From Lineus longissimus (Eukaryota > Nemertea > Pilidiophora > Heteronemertea > Lineidae), in the NCBI RefSeq assembly GCF_910592395.1, contig NC_088321.1:7194001-7258000 (forward strand): a stretch of DNA of 64,000 nt. The letters run 5' to 3'. Below are positions 21,601 through 27,858 of the stretch, one piece after another. A model generated the notes under the pieces. It did no database searches and had not been told where the DNA came from. It saw only the letters and a list, made by a program, of their open reading frames with translations. Each line of letters begins with the position of its first letter. Position 1 is the stretch's first letter. The position numbers and the translations under genes are program-made.

Positions 21601-23378
21601 CTGTATGATGGTTGGATGTACCCATGATATCAAATTGGTGGCAATCGGGCAAGAAGTTAAGGAATAATCACATTTTTAAGGTTTTTGGATTTTGCCCCCT
21701 GGTGGTCAAGTGGTGAATCATATTGGACCAAACTTCGGTCCCTGAGATCACCTGACTAAGGGGTAAATGTGTACCAAATTTGGTATCAATAGTCATTGCA
21801 GTTTAGAAACGTGCCATCGTTACATCCTAACGGCCAATTTACACCATTTGACCTCTGTGACCTTGAAAAGGAGGTCAAATCAAAAACCCGGAGGATATAT
21901 GATGCACCTTTGCTAGAAGTACCTACCATATTTTTTTCAAAATTTCCCGACTACTATTAAGGGAGATATTGCATATTTTCACTTTTAACGTTTGGCCCCC
22001 TGGTGGCCAAACCATGAAACGAATCGGACCGAAACTTGGTCTCCCAGGTGTCATTACATAAGGGTACATGTGTACCAAGTTTCAACTCAATAGCTCTAAC
22101 AGTTACGAAACGTGCCCTGCTAACGGACGACGGACGACGACGACGACGACGACGGACGACGGACGCCACGGTATGGGATAAGCTCACCTCTGCTAAGAGG
22201 TGAGCTAATAAATGCAGCTGAGAAGACATAAGCTGGCTTTAAAAGATGGAACAACTGGTCCAGGTAGAAGAAAATATGGGGCAATGGATGCAGATGTTCT
22301 TGGTGGCCCTCTTCTTGCAGGATTCCTCTTTGGCTTCTTTTTTGGGGGTTGTAGGTGTGGCAAATAACAGTCACTCACACTCGCAATAGCCTTTTTCAGG
22401 TTACTCCCAAAATCACCTAGGTCAGAACTATCGGACACTGCAAAAAAGATCAGAAAATATTAAAGAGTTTTTTAACACAAAACCATTTGTGACACACTAA
22501 CAGCAAAACGAGTCGCACTTCACTTCGAGCTTGACAAGTTGAGAAAGACTGGTTGTTCATTTCACTATAGTCTGCCTTTTGTGAAATCTGAGTGTATCAA
22601 TTTCTTGTATTAATAATATGTCCTGGTGTCATTTTAGGCTCATCTTCTGTGCGACATGCGACCCATTTTGCAGTGATGAGTCACGTATTGAGAATGACAA
22701 GTTCATAGGCCTGTCTCTTGAGCCATTGTTTGCATCAATGACAGTGACATCATTCATTCATTGCTGTGAAAACATTATTTGAGCAATGGTTCCTAACCCT
22801 CTGTGGTACATGCCATGCATCTGGAATCCCACACATGTCATCTCATATGACATAGGCCTACTCTCTGTGACAACTGACATGCACTAAGGCATATCATGTC
22901 TATTGTCAGTTATGATGTTCTGTTGCGACTGCTGGTGCATGGGCCTACATAATAATCATTAATGCATTATTACACTTTCAACTGGACACTTACGAGTATG
23001 ACCATCAATCATAAATCATGAAGATATGGAAGGAAAGCTTGCATAAACTCAACACGCTGTCTAGTGTCAGCGTCACTTTGTCCATCCAATAATTCAATCA
23101 TGTTTCACCCAAAGGAGAAATGTCACCGATACACACTGTATAGGCCTAAAATCTACTGCAGTGCATCACGCATGTATCCTGCTATCCATCTTCGATGCGT
23201 GTACATACACGCAGCTTGCATTGCTTACAGTAGAAATGCAGTGATCTTTTCTTGATTCGGAGCAGTGGCGTGTTTCCATGCATATTATGTGTAAACACTA
23301 GCAAATCACGTTCAAATCACGCAGCAAACATAAAAACTAAAACTTACTTTCGTTTTGTAGCGCTAAACTGACTGACAT
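3653..23378 (-). CDS. Multi-exon gene for a UBX-like plus HECT E3-ligase-like protein
   Basis: Overall gene call. Exons were read by eye on the minus strand from AG/GT splice sites and compatible phases: 23348-23378, 22379-22437, 17245-17591, 16831-16935, 16131-16157, 13727-13810, 8557-8646, 8163-8255, 7037-7079, 6775-6929, 6023-6123, 4377-4779, 4219-4323 and 3653-4139. Predicted order: acidic N-terminus, Ser/Thr/Pro-rich repeats, charged E/R helix, UBX-like fold, acidic linker, HECT. HECT enzymes accept ubiquitin on a catalytic Cys and pass it to substrates; UBX domains usually bind p97/VCP or act as ubiquitin-like folds. The introns are packed with transposable elements. Frame breaks in the HECT exons mean it may be a pseudogene or carry assembly indels. 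The exon chain is inference, and some exons (for example between 8.2 and 7.1 kb) may be missing. Confidence 0.6.
4219..4323 (-). CDS. HECT N-lobe/C-lobe connecting exon (candidate)
   Basis: An open minus-strand frame at 4192-4323 encodes NDKSFLRNILEEPELL, then KEMKHVSR and CITILTLYKSTV. This is a helical charged stretch expected between the two parts of a HECT domain. An AG lies just before AATGAC, which fits phase 0 from the preceding exon, and an ACT/GTAGGG donor gives phase 0 into the C-lobe exon. An alternative donor (CCAG/GTGCAT) lies at about 4252. It is placed mainly by context between two clear HECT exons, so the exact ends are uncertain. Confidence 0.45.
4377..4779 (-). CDS. HECT N-lobe exon with a frameshift
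   Basis: The acceptor is strong (TTTTTTCGCTCTTTCAG) at 4780. One frame reads ERRIFVCRDSILSLMDYH and VFHRTVVVIEGE. The domain then continues in another frame as AEDLDGVTREMFTFFFRKVF, MNHEWCGRDKMFLLGKNIS and HAVVLMGYFSP. These correspond to the HECT N-lobe motifs (V.R..I, a hydrophobic strand followed by GE, the DGVTREMF equivalent of GG.TREFF, then the F..GK.I helix). The frame change falls in CTCTCTCC at about 4611-4618 and looks like a two-base GA insertion or a miscount of the dinucleotide run. A TGA also interrupts the frame near 4750, close to the exon start. The 3' end is a CTGCAG/GTGCCT donor in phase 0. Confidence 0.65.
4780..6022. other. Intron of the HECT gene, no other gene seen
   Basis: The stretch holds two related segments near 5330-5390 and 5640-5690 ('tatg(a/g)aaatacac.gag'), a 16-base C run at 5806-5821 and no convincing ORF. 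The C homopolymer is one of several in the window (also at about 33.56, 38.08 and, as G, 46.89 kb). Confidence 0.4.
6023..6123 (-). CDS. Acidic linker exon
   Basis: The acceptor GCGTCTTTTTAG abuts 6123 and the donor GACTG/GTATGT ends the exon at 6023. The 101-nt open frame encodes DVEEDDSSDEEEVAADSV, then HEPTENEKHAKCGND, starting in phase 0 as the preceding exon requires and ending in phase 2. It is a strongly acidic, Ser-rich segment typical of a flexible linker (and a possible CK2 target, by inference). It lies between the UBX-like exons and the HECT exons, matching a linker role. The plus-strand ORFs over this region are shadows. Confidence 0.6.
6775..6929 (-). CDS. UBX-like domain exon, C-terminal part
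   Basis: A clean acceptor (CTTGTTTTCAG) and a near-consensus donor (GTG/GTAAGT) bound 155 nt. The only open frame enters in phase 1 and leaves in phase 0. It encodes PVYCVEGSSSSPAVKLFLAW, then KELPSFEANLTDVGISSNTS and LMVKDV. The tail pattern (hydrophobic strand, L.DVGI..NTSLMV) resembles the last strand-turn-strand of a UBX fold, where an L..AGL..N..L.V pattern is usual. The canonical FPR loop is not obvious; LPSF sits in its place. This exon anchors the UBX assignment together with 8163-8255. Confidence 0.6.
7037..7079 (-). CDS. UBX-like domain exon, middle (candidate)
   Basis: The minus strand reads VLHFFGNWLAEEVQ between an AG (TTGCAAG) and a donor CAAA/GTAATA. It leaves in phase 1, exactly what the following exon needs. 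The aromatic-Gly pattern resembles the central helix and loop of a UBX domain (usually V.DFV.S or similar). The acceptor has a weak pyrimidine tract, and the frame is open further upstream, to about 7136. I propose it on context and phase, with modest certainty. Confidence 0.4.
7679..8118. repeat. 65-bp direct repeats 373 bp apart, LTR-like signals
   Basis: A segment starting AACTTGGAGTGCTGATCAAT and containing AATAATAAATGG occurs at 7679-7741 and again at 8052-8118 with few differences. Upstream of the first copy are ATTGG (inverted CCAAT) at about 7635 and a TATA-like CATATAAAT at about 7643, the order seen in a promoter-bearing LTR. No flanking gag or pol is seen. It could be a solo or partial LTR with a duplicated end, sitting in an intron of the HECT gene. 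Confidence 0.35.
8163..8255 (-). CDS. UBX-like domain exon, N-terminal part
   Basis: The acceptor TTTGGGTTCAG joins LQKLKDVGDEPEEEILISFR and then SNRPLRRRF in phase 0, matching the phase 0 end of the exon at 8557-8646. EILISFR followed by P-LRRRF is the first strand-turn-strand of a UBX domain, where an R.RF pattern is typical. The frame meets TAA at 8160-8162. A non-ideal donor (TTTC/GTCACT) would leave the phase 1 needed later, so the 3' end is uncertain. The acidic EPEEE lead-in is also common before UBX folds. Confidence 0.55.
8557..8646 (-). CDS. Charged E/R helix exon before the UBX-like domain
   Basis: The 90-nt exon has acceptor AATATATTTTAG and donor GAG/GTACAC, phase 0 at both ends. 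It encodes ESDRRQAQLNLRMARTER, then RRRAAAQEERKE. This is a highly charged helix likely to form a coiled coil. Together with the preceding exon (QDLEFLQSLASDQGR) it gives an 'EF..SL..DQ.RE..R' pattern followed by an R/E-rich helix. That is the arrangement seen just upstream of the UBX domain in several UBX proteins (family knowledge). Its neighbours fit in phase. Confidence 0.6.
8740..9883. repeat. 'GTGACCTTGAAAAGTAGGTCA' family, copy 2
   Basis: The copy starts at GGCCAGGGGCCATTGTGCGC and ends at TATAGACTCCCCTACAGTGA plus GCCAA. It carries about three tandem subunits, each with CTCTGTGACCTTGAAAA, CTGGTGGCCAAGTC, CATGTGTACCAAATTTCAAG and GGTTAAGAAACGTGCCA, plus a short ACG/GAC microsatellite at about 9828. 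ORFs across it are repeat shadows. It lies in an intron of the HECT gene. No transposase is seen, so I infer a long MITE-like non-autonomous element. Confidence 0.75.
10552..10607 (-). ncRNA. Type I hammerhead ribozyme motif in the Penelope 3' region
   Basis: On the minus strand the conserved core reads CTGATGA (10587-10593), a 3-bp stem II (GCA/TGC, loop ACTCC), GAAA (10572-10575), then a very short stem III (CCGTT) and C. Next comes ACAC, which pairs with the GTGT just before CTGATGA, and GGC, which pairs with GCC further out across an internal loop. The predicted cleavage is after the C at 10566. Penelope-like elements are known to carry small hammerheads with short helix III (established for the family). 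Activity of this copy is inferred. Confidence 0.7.
10945..13014. repeat. 127-bp inverted repeats within the Penelope element
   Basis: 10945-11071 and 12888-13014 are near-identical inverted copies (differences near the outer end). The left arm contains the 3' end of the RT/endonuclease ORF and its stop. The right arm is the same DNA flipped at the 5' end. As a result the apparent N-terminal residues MDPSDFDGVPEYSTLGRF are the antisense of the protein's own C-terminus and are not native RT sequence. Confidence 0.85.
10959..12887 (-). CDS. Penelope-like reverse transcriptase with GIY-YIG endonuclease (frameshifted)
   Basis: The N-terminal part is read from about 12887 to 12195 and the C-terminal part from about 12195 to the stop at 10959. 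RT motifs: NIVIKPADKGSAVVVMN, TPQFYLLPKIHKG, LLVTLDVTSLYTNIPH (catalytic D), YLQTGGVAMGTKVAPSL and, in the second frame, WVRFIDDVFQIW (catalytic DD). Near the C-terminus SNLIYCITCKRCNQQYVGQT, followed by RF..H, matches the GIY-YIG nuclease of Penelope elements with its CxxC insert. A one-base frame change in the C/G-rich run at about 12188-12201 separates the frames. The native N-terminus is missing, replaced by the inverted arm. Otherwise the copy is little decayed, suggesting recent insertion. Confidence 0.85.
13727..13810 (-). CDS. Exon of the UBX-HECT gene (QDLEFLQSL helix)
   Basis: A textbook acceptor (ATGCATTTCATTTCAG) and donor (AGG/GTAAGC) bound 84 nt. The exon is open in phase 0 with 28 codons: PLPDSNLRNLLAVQDLEF, then LQSLASDQGR. 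It joins in phase to ESDRRQAQ at 8557-8646, giving the 'F..SL..DQ.R E..RR' lead-in to a UBX domain. It lies between the Penelope element and repeat copy 3. The longer minus ORF over this region runs past the donor into intron. Confidence 0.65.
13890..15779. repeat. 'GTGACCTTGAAAAGTAGGTCA' family, copy 3, split by a SINE
   Basis: The copy starts ACGGCCAGTGGCCATTGTGC and ends CCCCTACGGTGAGCCAA. It has about five subunits of ~285-300 bp, each with the TGACCTCTGTGACCTTGAA core (at about 14250, 14545, 14986, 15270 and 15411). A GAC/ACG microsatellite at about 15690-15742 precedes the end. The SINE at 14560-14977 interrupts one core. This is the longest copy of the family in the window. Confidence 0.75.
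14560..14977 (+). mobile_element. tRNA-derived SINE with target-site duplication
   Basis: The 418-bp element has a Pol III A box (TGGCCTAGTGG, 14573-14583) and B box (GGTTCGATCC, 14617-14626) at tRNA spacing, then a unique body and a GAA-rich tail. Flanks GACTTCTGTGA (14549-14559) and GACCTCTGTGA (14978-14988) form an 11-bp target duplication with one mismatch. The insertion falls inside the nuclear-receptor-like core of repeat copy 3. Confidence 0.8.
15780..16194. other. Intronic sequence of the HECT gene
   Basis: No repeat element was recognised. It contains the tiny candidate exon at 16131-16157 and a donor-like GAG/GTAGGC (minus) near 16087, but no longer open frame. Confidence 0.35.
16131..16157 (-). 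CDS. 27-nt candidate micro-exon
   Basis: A strong acceptor (TTATCTGTCTTTGCTTTAG) is followed 27 nt later by AGA/GTAAAG. The phase 0 frame gives EPMSMSDER, compatible with phase 0 neighbours at 16831 and 13727. It is short, so the support is only the splice signals, the phase and its place in the exon series. Confidence 0.35.
16195..16490 (+). mobile_element. Second, diverged copy of the same SINE
   Basis: It has degenerate A (TAGCCTGGTGG, ~16210) and B (GGTTTGATTC, ~16254) boxes, then body segments shared with the SINE at 14.56 kb: GGTTCCTTGTAYCTGGTGT, CCCCACCAAGTGA, and GCCTTGGAGG.GGATTACTCC. It lacks a long GAA tail, and no target duplication was found. Confidence 0.65.
16831..16935 (-). 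CDS. Ser/Thr/Pro-rich exon of the UBX-HECT gene
   Basis: The acceptor CATGTTTCCAG precedes PTTQNIPGLQPSSPTATATE, then VLHASNAST. The end is ambiguous: the sequence is a run of GTGAGT units ending in the better donor GTAAGTATT. The exon therefore ends at 16849 or, adding up to six V/S residues, at 16831. All these ends keep phase 0. The composition matches the neighbouring SSTPAASGSQLG repeat exon and suggests a disordered N-terminal half. The tandem donors could give alternative forms. Confidence 0.55.
17245..17591 (-). CDS. Repeat exon encoding SSTPAASGSQLG units
   Basis: The acceptor CCATTTTTTTCAG at 17592 and donor ACTT/GTAAGT at 17239-17244 bound 347 nt made of about nine 36-bp units (two are 42 bp). 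The frame that is open at both ends gives 12-residue repeats SSTPAASGSQLG, phase 0 in and out. One base is missing in the unit near 17534, which shifts the middle of the exon into an HQHQQPLVVNLG reading. With that base the exon would be a multiple of three. Units being multiples of three keeps several frames open on both strands, so the plus-strand QVDYQRLLVLMT ORF is a shadow. It is probably a disordered, phosphorylatable repeat region. Confidence 0.55.
17246..17583. repeat. 36-bp minisatellite, about nine units
   Basis: The unit is CAAGTTGACTACCAGAGGCT plus GCTGGTGTTGATGACC. Two units carry a 6-bp extension. Each unit contains an imperfect CAGAGGCTGCTGG dyad. It coincides with the repeat exon of the UBX-HECT gene, and a related relic lies at 18979-19033. 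Confidence 0.85.
17601..18743. repeat. 'GTGACCTTGAAAAGTAGGTCA' family, copy 4
   Basis: The copy starts ATGGCCAGGGCCATTGTGCT and ends with a perfect 10-bp hairpin (GCTCACCTCT, loop GCTA, AGAGGTGAGC; 18717-18740). It has three ~300-bp subunits with the core at 17738, 18050 and 18347 and a long ACG microsatellite at about 18622-18700. It is nearly identical to copy 5 at 21.1 kb apart from microsatellite length. Its left edge lies only 9 bp from the acceptor of the repeat exon. Confidence 0.85.
18979..19033 (-). pseudogene. Relic duplicate of the repeat exon
   Basis: The 55-nt segment has an acceptor (TTTTCTGATTTCAG) and donor (GTAAGTAAG) on the minus strand and a diverged single unit of the 36-bp repeat (GAACACCAGCAGC, GGTAGT). 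All frames carry a stop or are out of phase. I read it as a decayed duplicate or an unused exon. Confidence 0.4.
19233..19676. mobile_element. 444-bp MITE, copy A
   Basis: It has 13-bp terminal inverted repeats (GAGACAAGACCAC ... GTGGTCTTGTCTC) and no coding capacity. The flanks CATTCA and CATTTA could be a 6-bp imperfect target duplication. It is near-identical to copy B 551 bp downstream in the same orientation. Confidence 0.7.
20228..20671. mobile_element. 444-bp MITE, copy B
   Basis: It has the same length and terminal inverted repeats as copy A with a handful of differences. Possible flanking duplication TTCATT/TTCATC. Two direct copies around a 551-bp spacer also look like the layout of a small LTR element, but the ends are inverted repeats rather than TG..CA. 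Confidence 0.7.
20860..20946 (-). CDS. Weak candidate exon (S/T-rich)
   Basis: Acceptor GTAATTTTAG and donor GAG/GTAATT enclose 87 nt. The frame giving SIPAGTCTSSQTEANSQTMT, then ETATLK, has the Ser/Thr-rich composition of the neighbouring exons but meets TAA just before the donor. The phase 0 frame has a stop. It is kept only as a candidate in the UBX-HECT N-terminal region. Confidence 0.2.
21100..22207. repeat. 'GTGACCTTGAAAAGTAGGTCA' family, copy 5
   Basis: Same boundaries as copy 4: starts ATGGCCAGGGCCATTGTGCT and ends in the 10-bp hairpin at 22181-22204. Cores lie at about 21235, 21546 and 21848, with a shorter ACG microsatellite at 22125-22166. The close match to copy 4 implies a recent transposition or local duplication. 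Confidence 0.85.
22379..22437 (-). CDS. Exon 2 of the UBX-HECT gene
   Basis: The acceptor CTTTTTTGCAG precedes a frame that takes one base from exon 1 to complete an ATG and then reads SDSSDLGDFGSNLKKAIAS. It ends at a consensus GTGAGT donor in phase 0 (59 nt). The frame stays open past the donor to about 22208 with a lysine/arginine cluster (PPKKKPKRNPARRG) like a nuclear localisation signal. A longer exon form is therefore possible, although no good donor is seen there. The longer read-through ends at the edge of repeat copy 5. Confidence 0.5.
22438..23347. other. First intron of the UBX-HECT gene
   Basis: No ORF or recognised repeat. It is flanked by the exon 1 donor (GTAAGT) and the exon 2 acceptor. 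Confidence 0.35.
23348..23378 (-). CDS. First coding exon and GC-rich 5' region of the UBX-HECT gene
   Basis: The minus-strand ATG at 23376-23378 begins MSVSLALQNE and runs to a GTAAGT donor at 23342-23347, leaving phase 1. That joins exon 2 to give an in-frame Met and SDSSDLGDF. Upstream, to about 23600, the sequence is GC-richer with CpGs (AAGCGCGCGCAG), as expected near a promoter. Other ATGs upstream on the same strand open short frames. I chose this ATG because it is the one that reaches the donor in the correct phase. Confidence 0.45.
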
Positions 23379-23599
23379 CCGATCTGCACAGCTGACAGCA
23401 TGCACGGGATGAACTGCGCGCGCTTAAACAAAACCGACGGGTTCACTGCGCATGTGGAGTAATGAAAGCTCCTCATCTCCCACTCAACCTCTCCCCCAGA
23501 TGAATCATGCGTGTTCCGCTGTGGAGACGAGGTAAAAAGACGATGCGTTGTAAGGAACGTAATCAGCGCCTCTAGTGTCAAGATTGGGTTTCTAGCACA

Positions 23600-24612
23600 T
23601 GGATTGGAAACTAGATTTTATAAGAAATAACCCGGTCTTTTTCAATAAAAACTAGGTTTTGATGAAGACATAACATGGTTTTATTCCACAAAACCAATTT
23701 TCCTTCTACGTATTGAAGAAGCATAGGTATAATTATTTTTAAACATAGTTCTCTTGTAAAAAAACAATTGGGTTTTGATCAAGAAAACATGGTTTTTATT
23801 ATAAACCTATGCTTTTTCCATACAAACCTAGTTTCACTGAATTAATTGTGGTTTTCTTCCATAAAAGTAGGTTTTCTTCCATAAACTACGTTTTTTAAAA
23901 TTATTAGACATACGGCTTGCCATATACACTGTAACTATACCACCTCGATGTGTAATATCGTGACTGCGAGGCGATGTTCCATCCTTGGCATTGGAGAAGA
24001 AAATAGCATCTCCTTTGAAATTGAAGGCCATTTGTTGGTAGGCTGCATGGTTTGCCGGTTATTTTGGCTGTTTTTTAAATTTAGAGTGTGATTTTGGCCT
24101 TTGTACCGGGAGTGCCTGTTGATGACAGAACGTCATATTAACGTGAAGTTGGAAAAAGTTGTGCATTAAAAAAATTTTTCATTCTAGTGTTCTTTTGTGA
24201 GAAGCCGGCATATTCATAAATGTTTCGGAGACATCATACCAATTGAACGGTTGCTTTCAATTTTGCTAGTTTAGGCTGTGTATGGTAAAGTGTTAGTTGA
24301 GAGATTGGGAGAGTTGTCACAGCCTTTCTTAATGCTTACTTGCATAACGCACCAAACCTGCTCTCGCTGGGTCTGATGTTTCGGACAAATATCACAGGAT
24401 CGGCGACATCATCGGGTATTGACGTCATAATAAGTCGGTCGGCTCTCTGACAAGAAGTGCAGATACGAAATATTCAAGATTCGCCCAGAGGGGATAGAAC
24501 GTGAACGTGCTTTCACGTTTTTACAAGCGCGTCCCAAACCTTGTAGCAGAAAAATCTCAGCTTGCAGCTGATCATGAACGCTGCTGCTGCTGAGGGAAGA
24601 CCCCGCGATTCT
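23600..24612. other. Degenerate AAACC/GGTTTT repeat patch and unassigned sequence
   Basis: 23600-23900 contains many loose copies of AAACCTAGTTTT/AACATGGTTTTTATT on both strands. 23900-24612 has no recognised gene. It is upstream of the putative promoter of the UBX-HECT gene. Confidence 0.3.
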
Positions 24613-24901
24613 GAAAGTTAAATTTTGCGAACTTTGCAACCCTAGAACAATATTGGAAAGGCATAAATCCAACTTGAAAACTCAACAGCCTGATGGGGAA
24701 CCATTCCAGGCATTTCTATCTGATTTGCGCAACAAAGCAAATGCATGCGATTATGTTGAACTAAAGGACCAGTTACTGCGTAACCGATGGGAAACGGGAA
24801 CCACTAAAGGACAACGTCCGCAAGATTCCTTTGAGGAACGCGAATTAGCTCTCAATGAAAAGAAACAGATTCACGAGATTTCTAAGCAGGGTGCTATATA
24901 G
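24613..24901 (+). pseudogene. Ty3/Gypsy-type gag fragment
   Basis: The frame reads through CELCNPRTILERHKSN, QPDGEPFQAFLSDLRNKANA and KDQLLRNRWETG. This is the pattern of the retrotransposon gag helical domain (F.....GE.F..F...LR..A..C......LL..R). A stop at 24899 ends it, and the following 200 bp contain only stop-broken lysine-rich sequence. It is truncated at both ends, with no pol nearby. Confidence 0.6.
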
Positions 24902-25881
24902 GACATCCAAGGAAATCATGCCACAGCAAAAAGGAGGAACAGAATGATACACTTTGTGAAAAAAGGGAAACTTCATTTTAAGCCACCAAATAGCGGTTTT
25001 TAAAATGAATTGAAGCAGAGCAATCTGATTGCAAGAAAAAGAAATCGCACCCACCAGGTCAGGATTCCTAATGTAGCAATTGTGGTTAAACCCATACGGG
25101 GAATAAAAAAAAAATCATCCTGCCTAGCAAAAATGTGCAGTCCTACCAGAAAGTAAAATGTCCTCAGGTTTTTAAAATATAACAGAGACAGAATAAGATA
25201 ATTGAATGCGGTTTTCCACAGGCATTAGTATATTATAAGCTGCTCATGTATTCGTTGTATTTTAACCCAGCTAATCCTGTATCTTCATTATGGAGCACGC
25301 AATTTCAAAAAAATCCAAAGACTTTTTTATCTATCTTCGTTTATTTTCGTTATTTTTCACAATGTATCGGTGAACTATGATGCAACTAAGCTTTTTCGCT
25401 TTCATTTGAAAATTCCTGCTAAATTATTCATTTTGAAGATTAATTTTAGCTCGCTGCAGGTAATTGTTTATGTCAGCTAGCTTGACGCTAGGGCCCAACG
25501 CGCCGCGTAGCGGCAAAAAAGCGAAGCTGGCGAAACATTTATAACGGGTCACCGTCACTTATTATTGGACTTATAGCGCATTTACGGGGTTGCAACTATT
25601 TTGCTTTATAGTGTCACCAGGAAAGAAAAGCATGCGACCTAACGCCGATCTATTTGTATAAAGTGATAATTGGAAGGTATATAGTAGGAAATATCAATAA
25701 AATAATCATTCCATGTCGTCTTTTGAGGGCATTTTTGATTGTAAAAAATATATGTGTACGTCACCGTAGTCTCTGCAATGATAATTTTATCAGAGCAGTC
25801 TCGCGCAAGTAGAAGTTCTTTACCTATTAGTTCTTCACTTATTAGTCTCAACGTCTGGCGCAAAGCCAGACGTTTTCCATT

Positions 25882-27858
25882 ACGATTTCACTACGATGTT
25901 TCACAAGAAGGAGCAGTGCGCGAGATATGCTAATGAGCAGACTTCCCTCGCTTGAGTTTCTGAAGAATGTTCCATATCGCGCTAAGCTCATCACTGCTGA
26001 TTATGACAGGCGTGCAACGGTAGGTATCTGCTCCCCAACTTCCACCCTAATACCGCCCATACGGTACAATAAGTTACCATTTGATGGGAATGAGACAATG
26101 CCCTCACTGTGTATGGAGTCATAGGGATAAGAAGACATTATTCATTAGTGTTGGTACAAGTGATTTTGCCTAAAAAGCATGCGCATTCAAAAAACAAAAT
26201 ATGCAATGTATCACGTACATGACCATGACGACGTGCAGAAAGTGCACTGGCCAGTGCATACCCTATGGCTATGTGCTAGTAAACATGGTAAACATGAACA
26301 ACGTCATTATTCATCGGCAGTTCATTTTACTCCGAGCTTTTTCTGAAACATATAGCCATGATGATTAGGCCTACCATGTACCATGACCAATAACAGCACT
26401 AGATCATGTAGATGTCAACAAGTTCACATGAACCGTTTAGCCCGCATGGCGCATGTGGCGCATGCGTCTAAACCAAAGCCCCAAAATCACTTGTTTTGGT
26501 CTATTTCACTTGTGTTTACAACTGTTCAATGTATTTATAGTTGAATGCGATCAAACTACGTCTTTTCAATCGTGGATTGTAAATTTAACCCCATGGGCCT
26601 AGGGAAGGCCCTATAACAATACTTTCGACACCGTGCTCACTGCTGATTCTAAAATGCACCACCTAGTCAAAACAGGACATATGTTCTTCTAGGAATAGAT
26701 CTCTTTCCAATATTTCGTCATTCCACTATCGTCATCACCTCATGATACTTTCATTGACATTACAGGCACACATCCACAGAGCACTCTTCAAATCATCTAC
26801 ACAGTGGTTATCCAACTAGGATTATAAAGGTAATTTCTTAGCCCCGCACAGTGGGTTTCACTCTTGATAAAGGGGCACTATTGCTAGCAGCTAGGTAGGC
26901 AGGATAAAGTTAGACGAAGTAGCCGATAGGGGTCTCTTACCCCTCAAAGTCCGTCACAACTATTCAAGCTTGTACAAGGAATACATGCAGCGCTGACTCT
27001 AACAAGACCCAATGGGAATGTAGCACAGTCATCTGTCAAAAACAAGACCTATGTTGTAGTATGATCTCTTGCCAATATTTAATAATTGCACTATCGTCAT
27101 CACCTCATCATACTTCATTGACATTACAGGCACACATTGACATCGACCACTGTTGCAATCAACGACACAGTCGCTATCCAAGTAGCATTATAGAGGTAAT
27201 TATCATTTTCATACCTCATTAGCATGTGAACCAATCGCGTCGCGTCCTTTGCAATCACGGCAAAGCCTCATGGAATAATGTCTTTCACCGTTGAATAATT
27301 TTTCATATTCCATGCCAACAACTTCAATTTCTTCATATTCCATGGCTAGAAGTTCAATACTAATATAATATCCAAGATAAAGTTACAAGAAGTAGTCAAT
27401 AGGGGTCTCTCACCTCTCACTGTATGTCCACACTATTCACGCTTGTACGAGGAATACATTCAATGCTGAATCTAACAACACCCAGTGCCCTTACTCTGTA
27501 TATTAGTCACTGGAAGATGGCCCATTTCACTCCTTGCTTCTACTTCACCTGTAGTCTCATTGCAAACGCCTCAGTTCTATGATATCACATTCACTTTCAG
27601 CTGTCATGCAACGCAACAACTGTGCTATCTGCCATCGCACATCAACGAAGAAGTGCAGCCGCCCACATTCCACCTCACGTCTGTCCGACCAGCTGCAATC
27701 CTCGAGGACGCCCCACTGTACCACGATTTCACTACGATGTTTCACAAGAAGGAGCAGTGCGCGAGATAGGCTAATGAGCAGACTTCCCTCGCTTGAGTTT
27801 CGGAAGAATGTTCCATATCGCGCTAAGCTGACCACTGCTGACCATGACAGGCGTGCAT
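25882..27858. repeat. 136-bp direct duplication
   Basis: 25882-26017 and 27723-27858 are almost identical (ACGATTTCACTACGATGTTT through TGACAGGCGTGCA). They differ at about six positions. The plus frame over the second copy is open but resembles no family I recognise. Confidence 0.65.
26640..27490. repeat. Two diverged tandem modules
   Basis: The segment CACTATCGTCATCACCTCAT plus CATTGACATTACAGGCACAC occurs at about 26725 and 27087. The segment GATAAAGTTA..AGAAGTAG..ATAGGGGTCTCT, followed by GCTTGTAC.AGGAATACAT, occurs at 26905 and 27376. The order is preserved, so a ~360-470-bp unit is tandemly duplicated. Confidence 0.6.
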
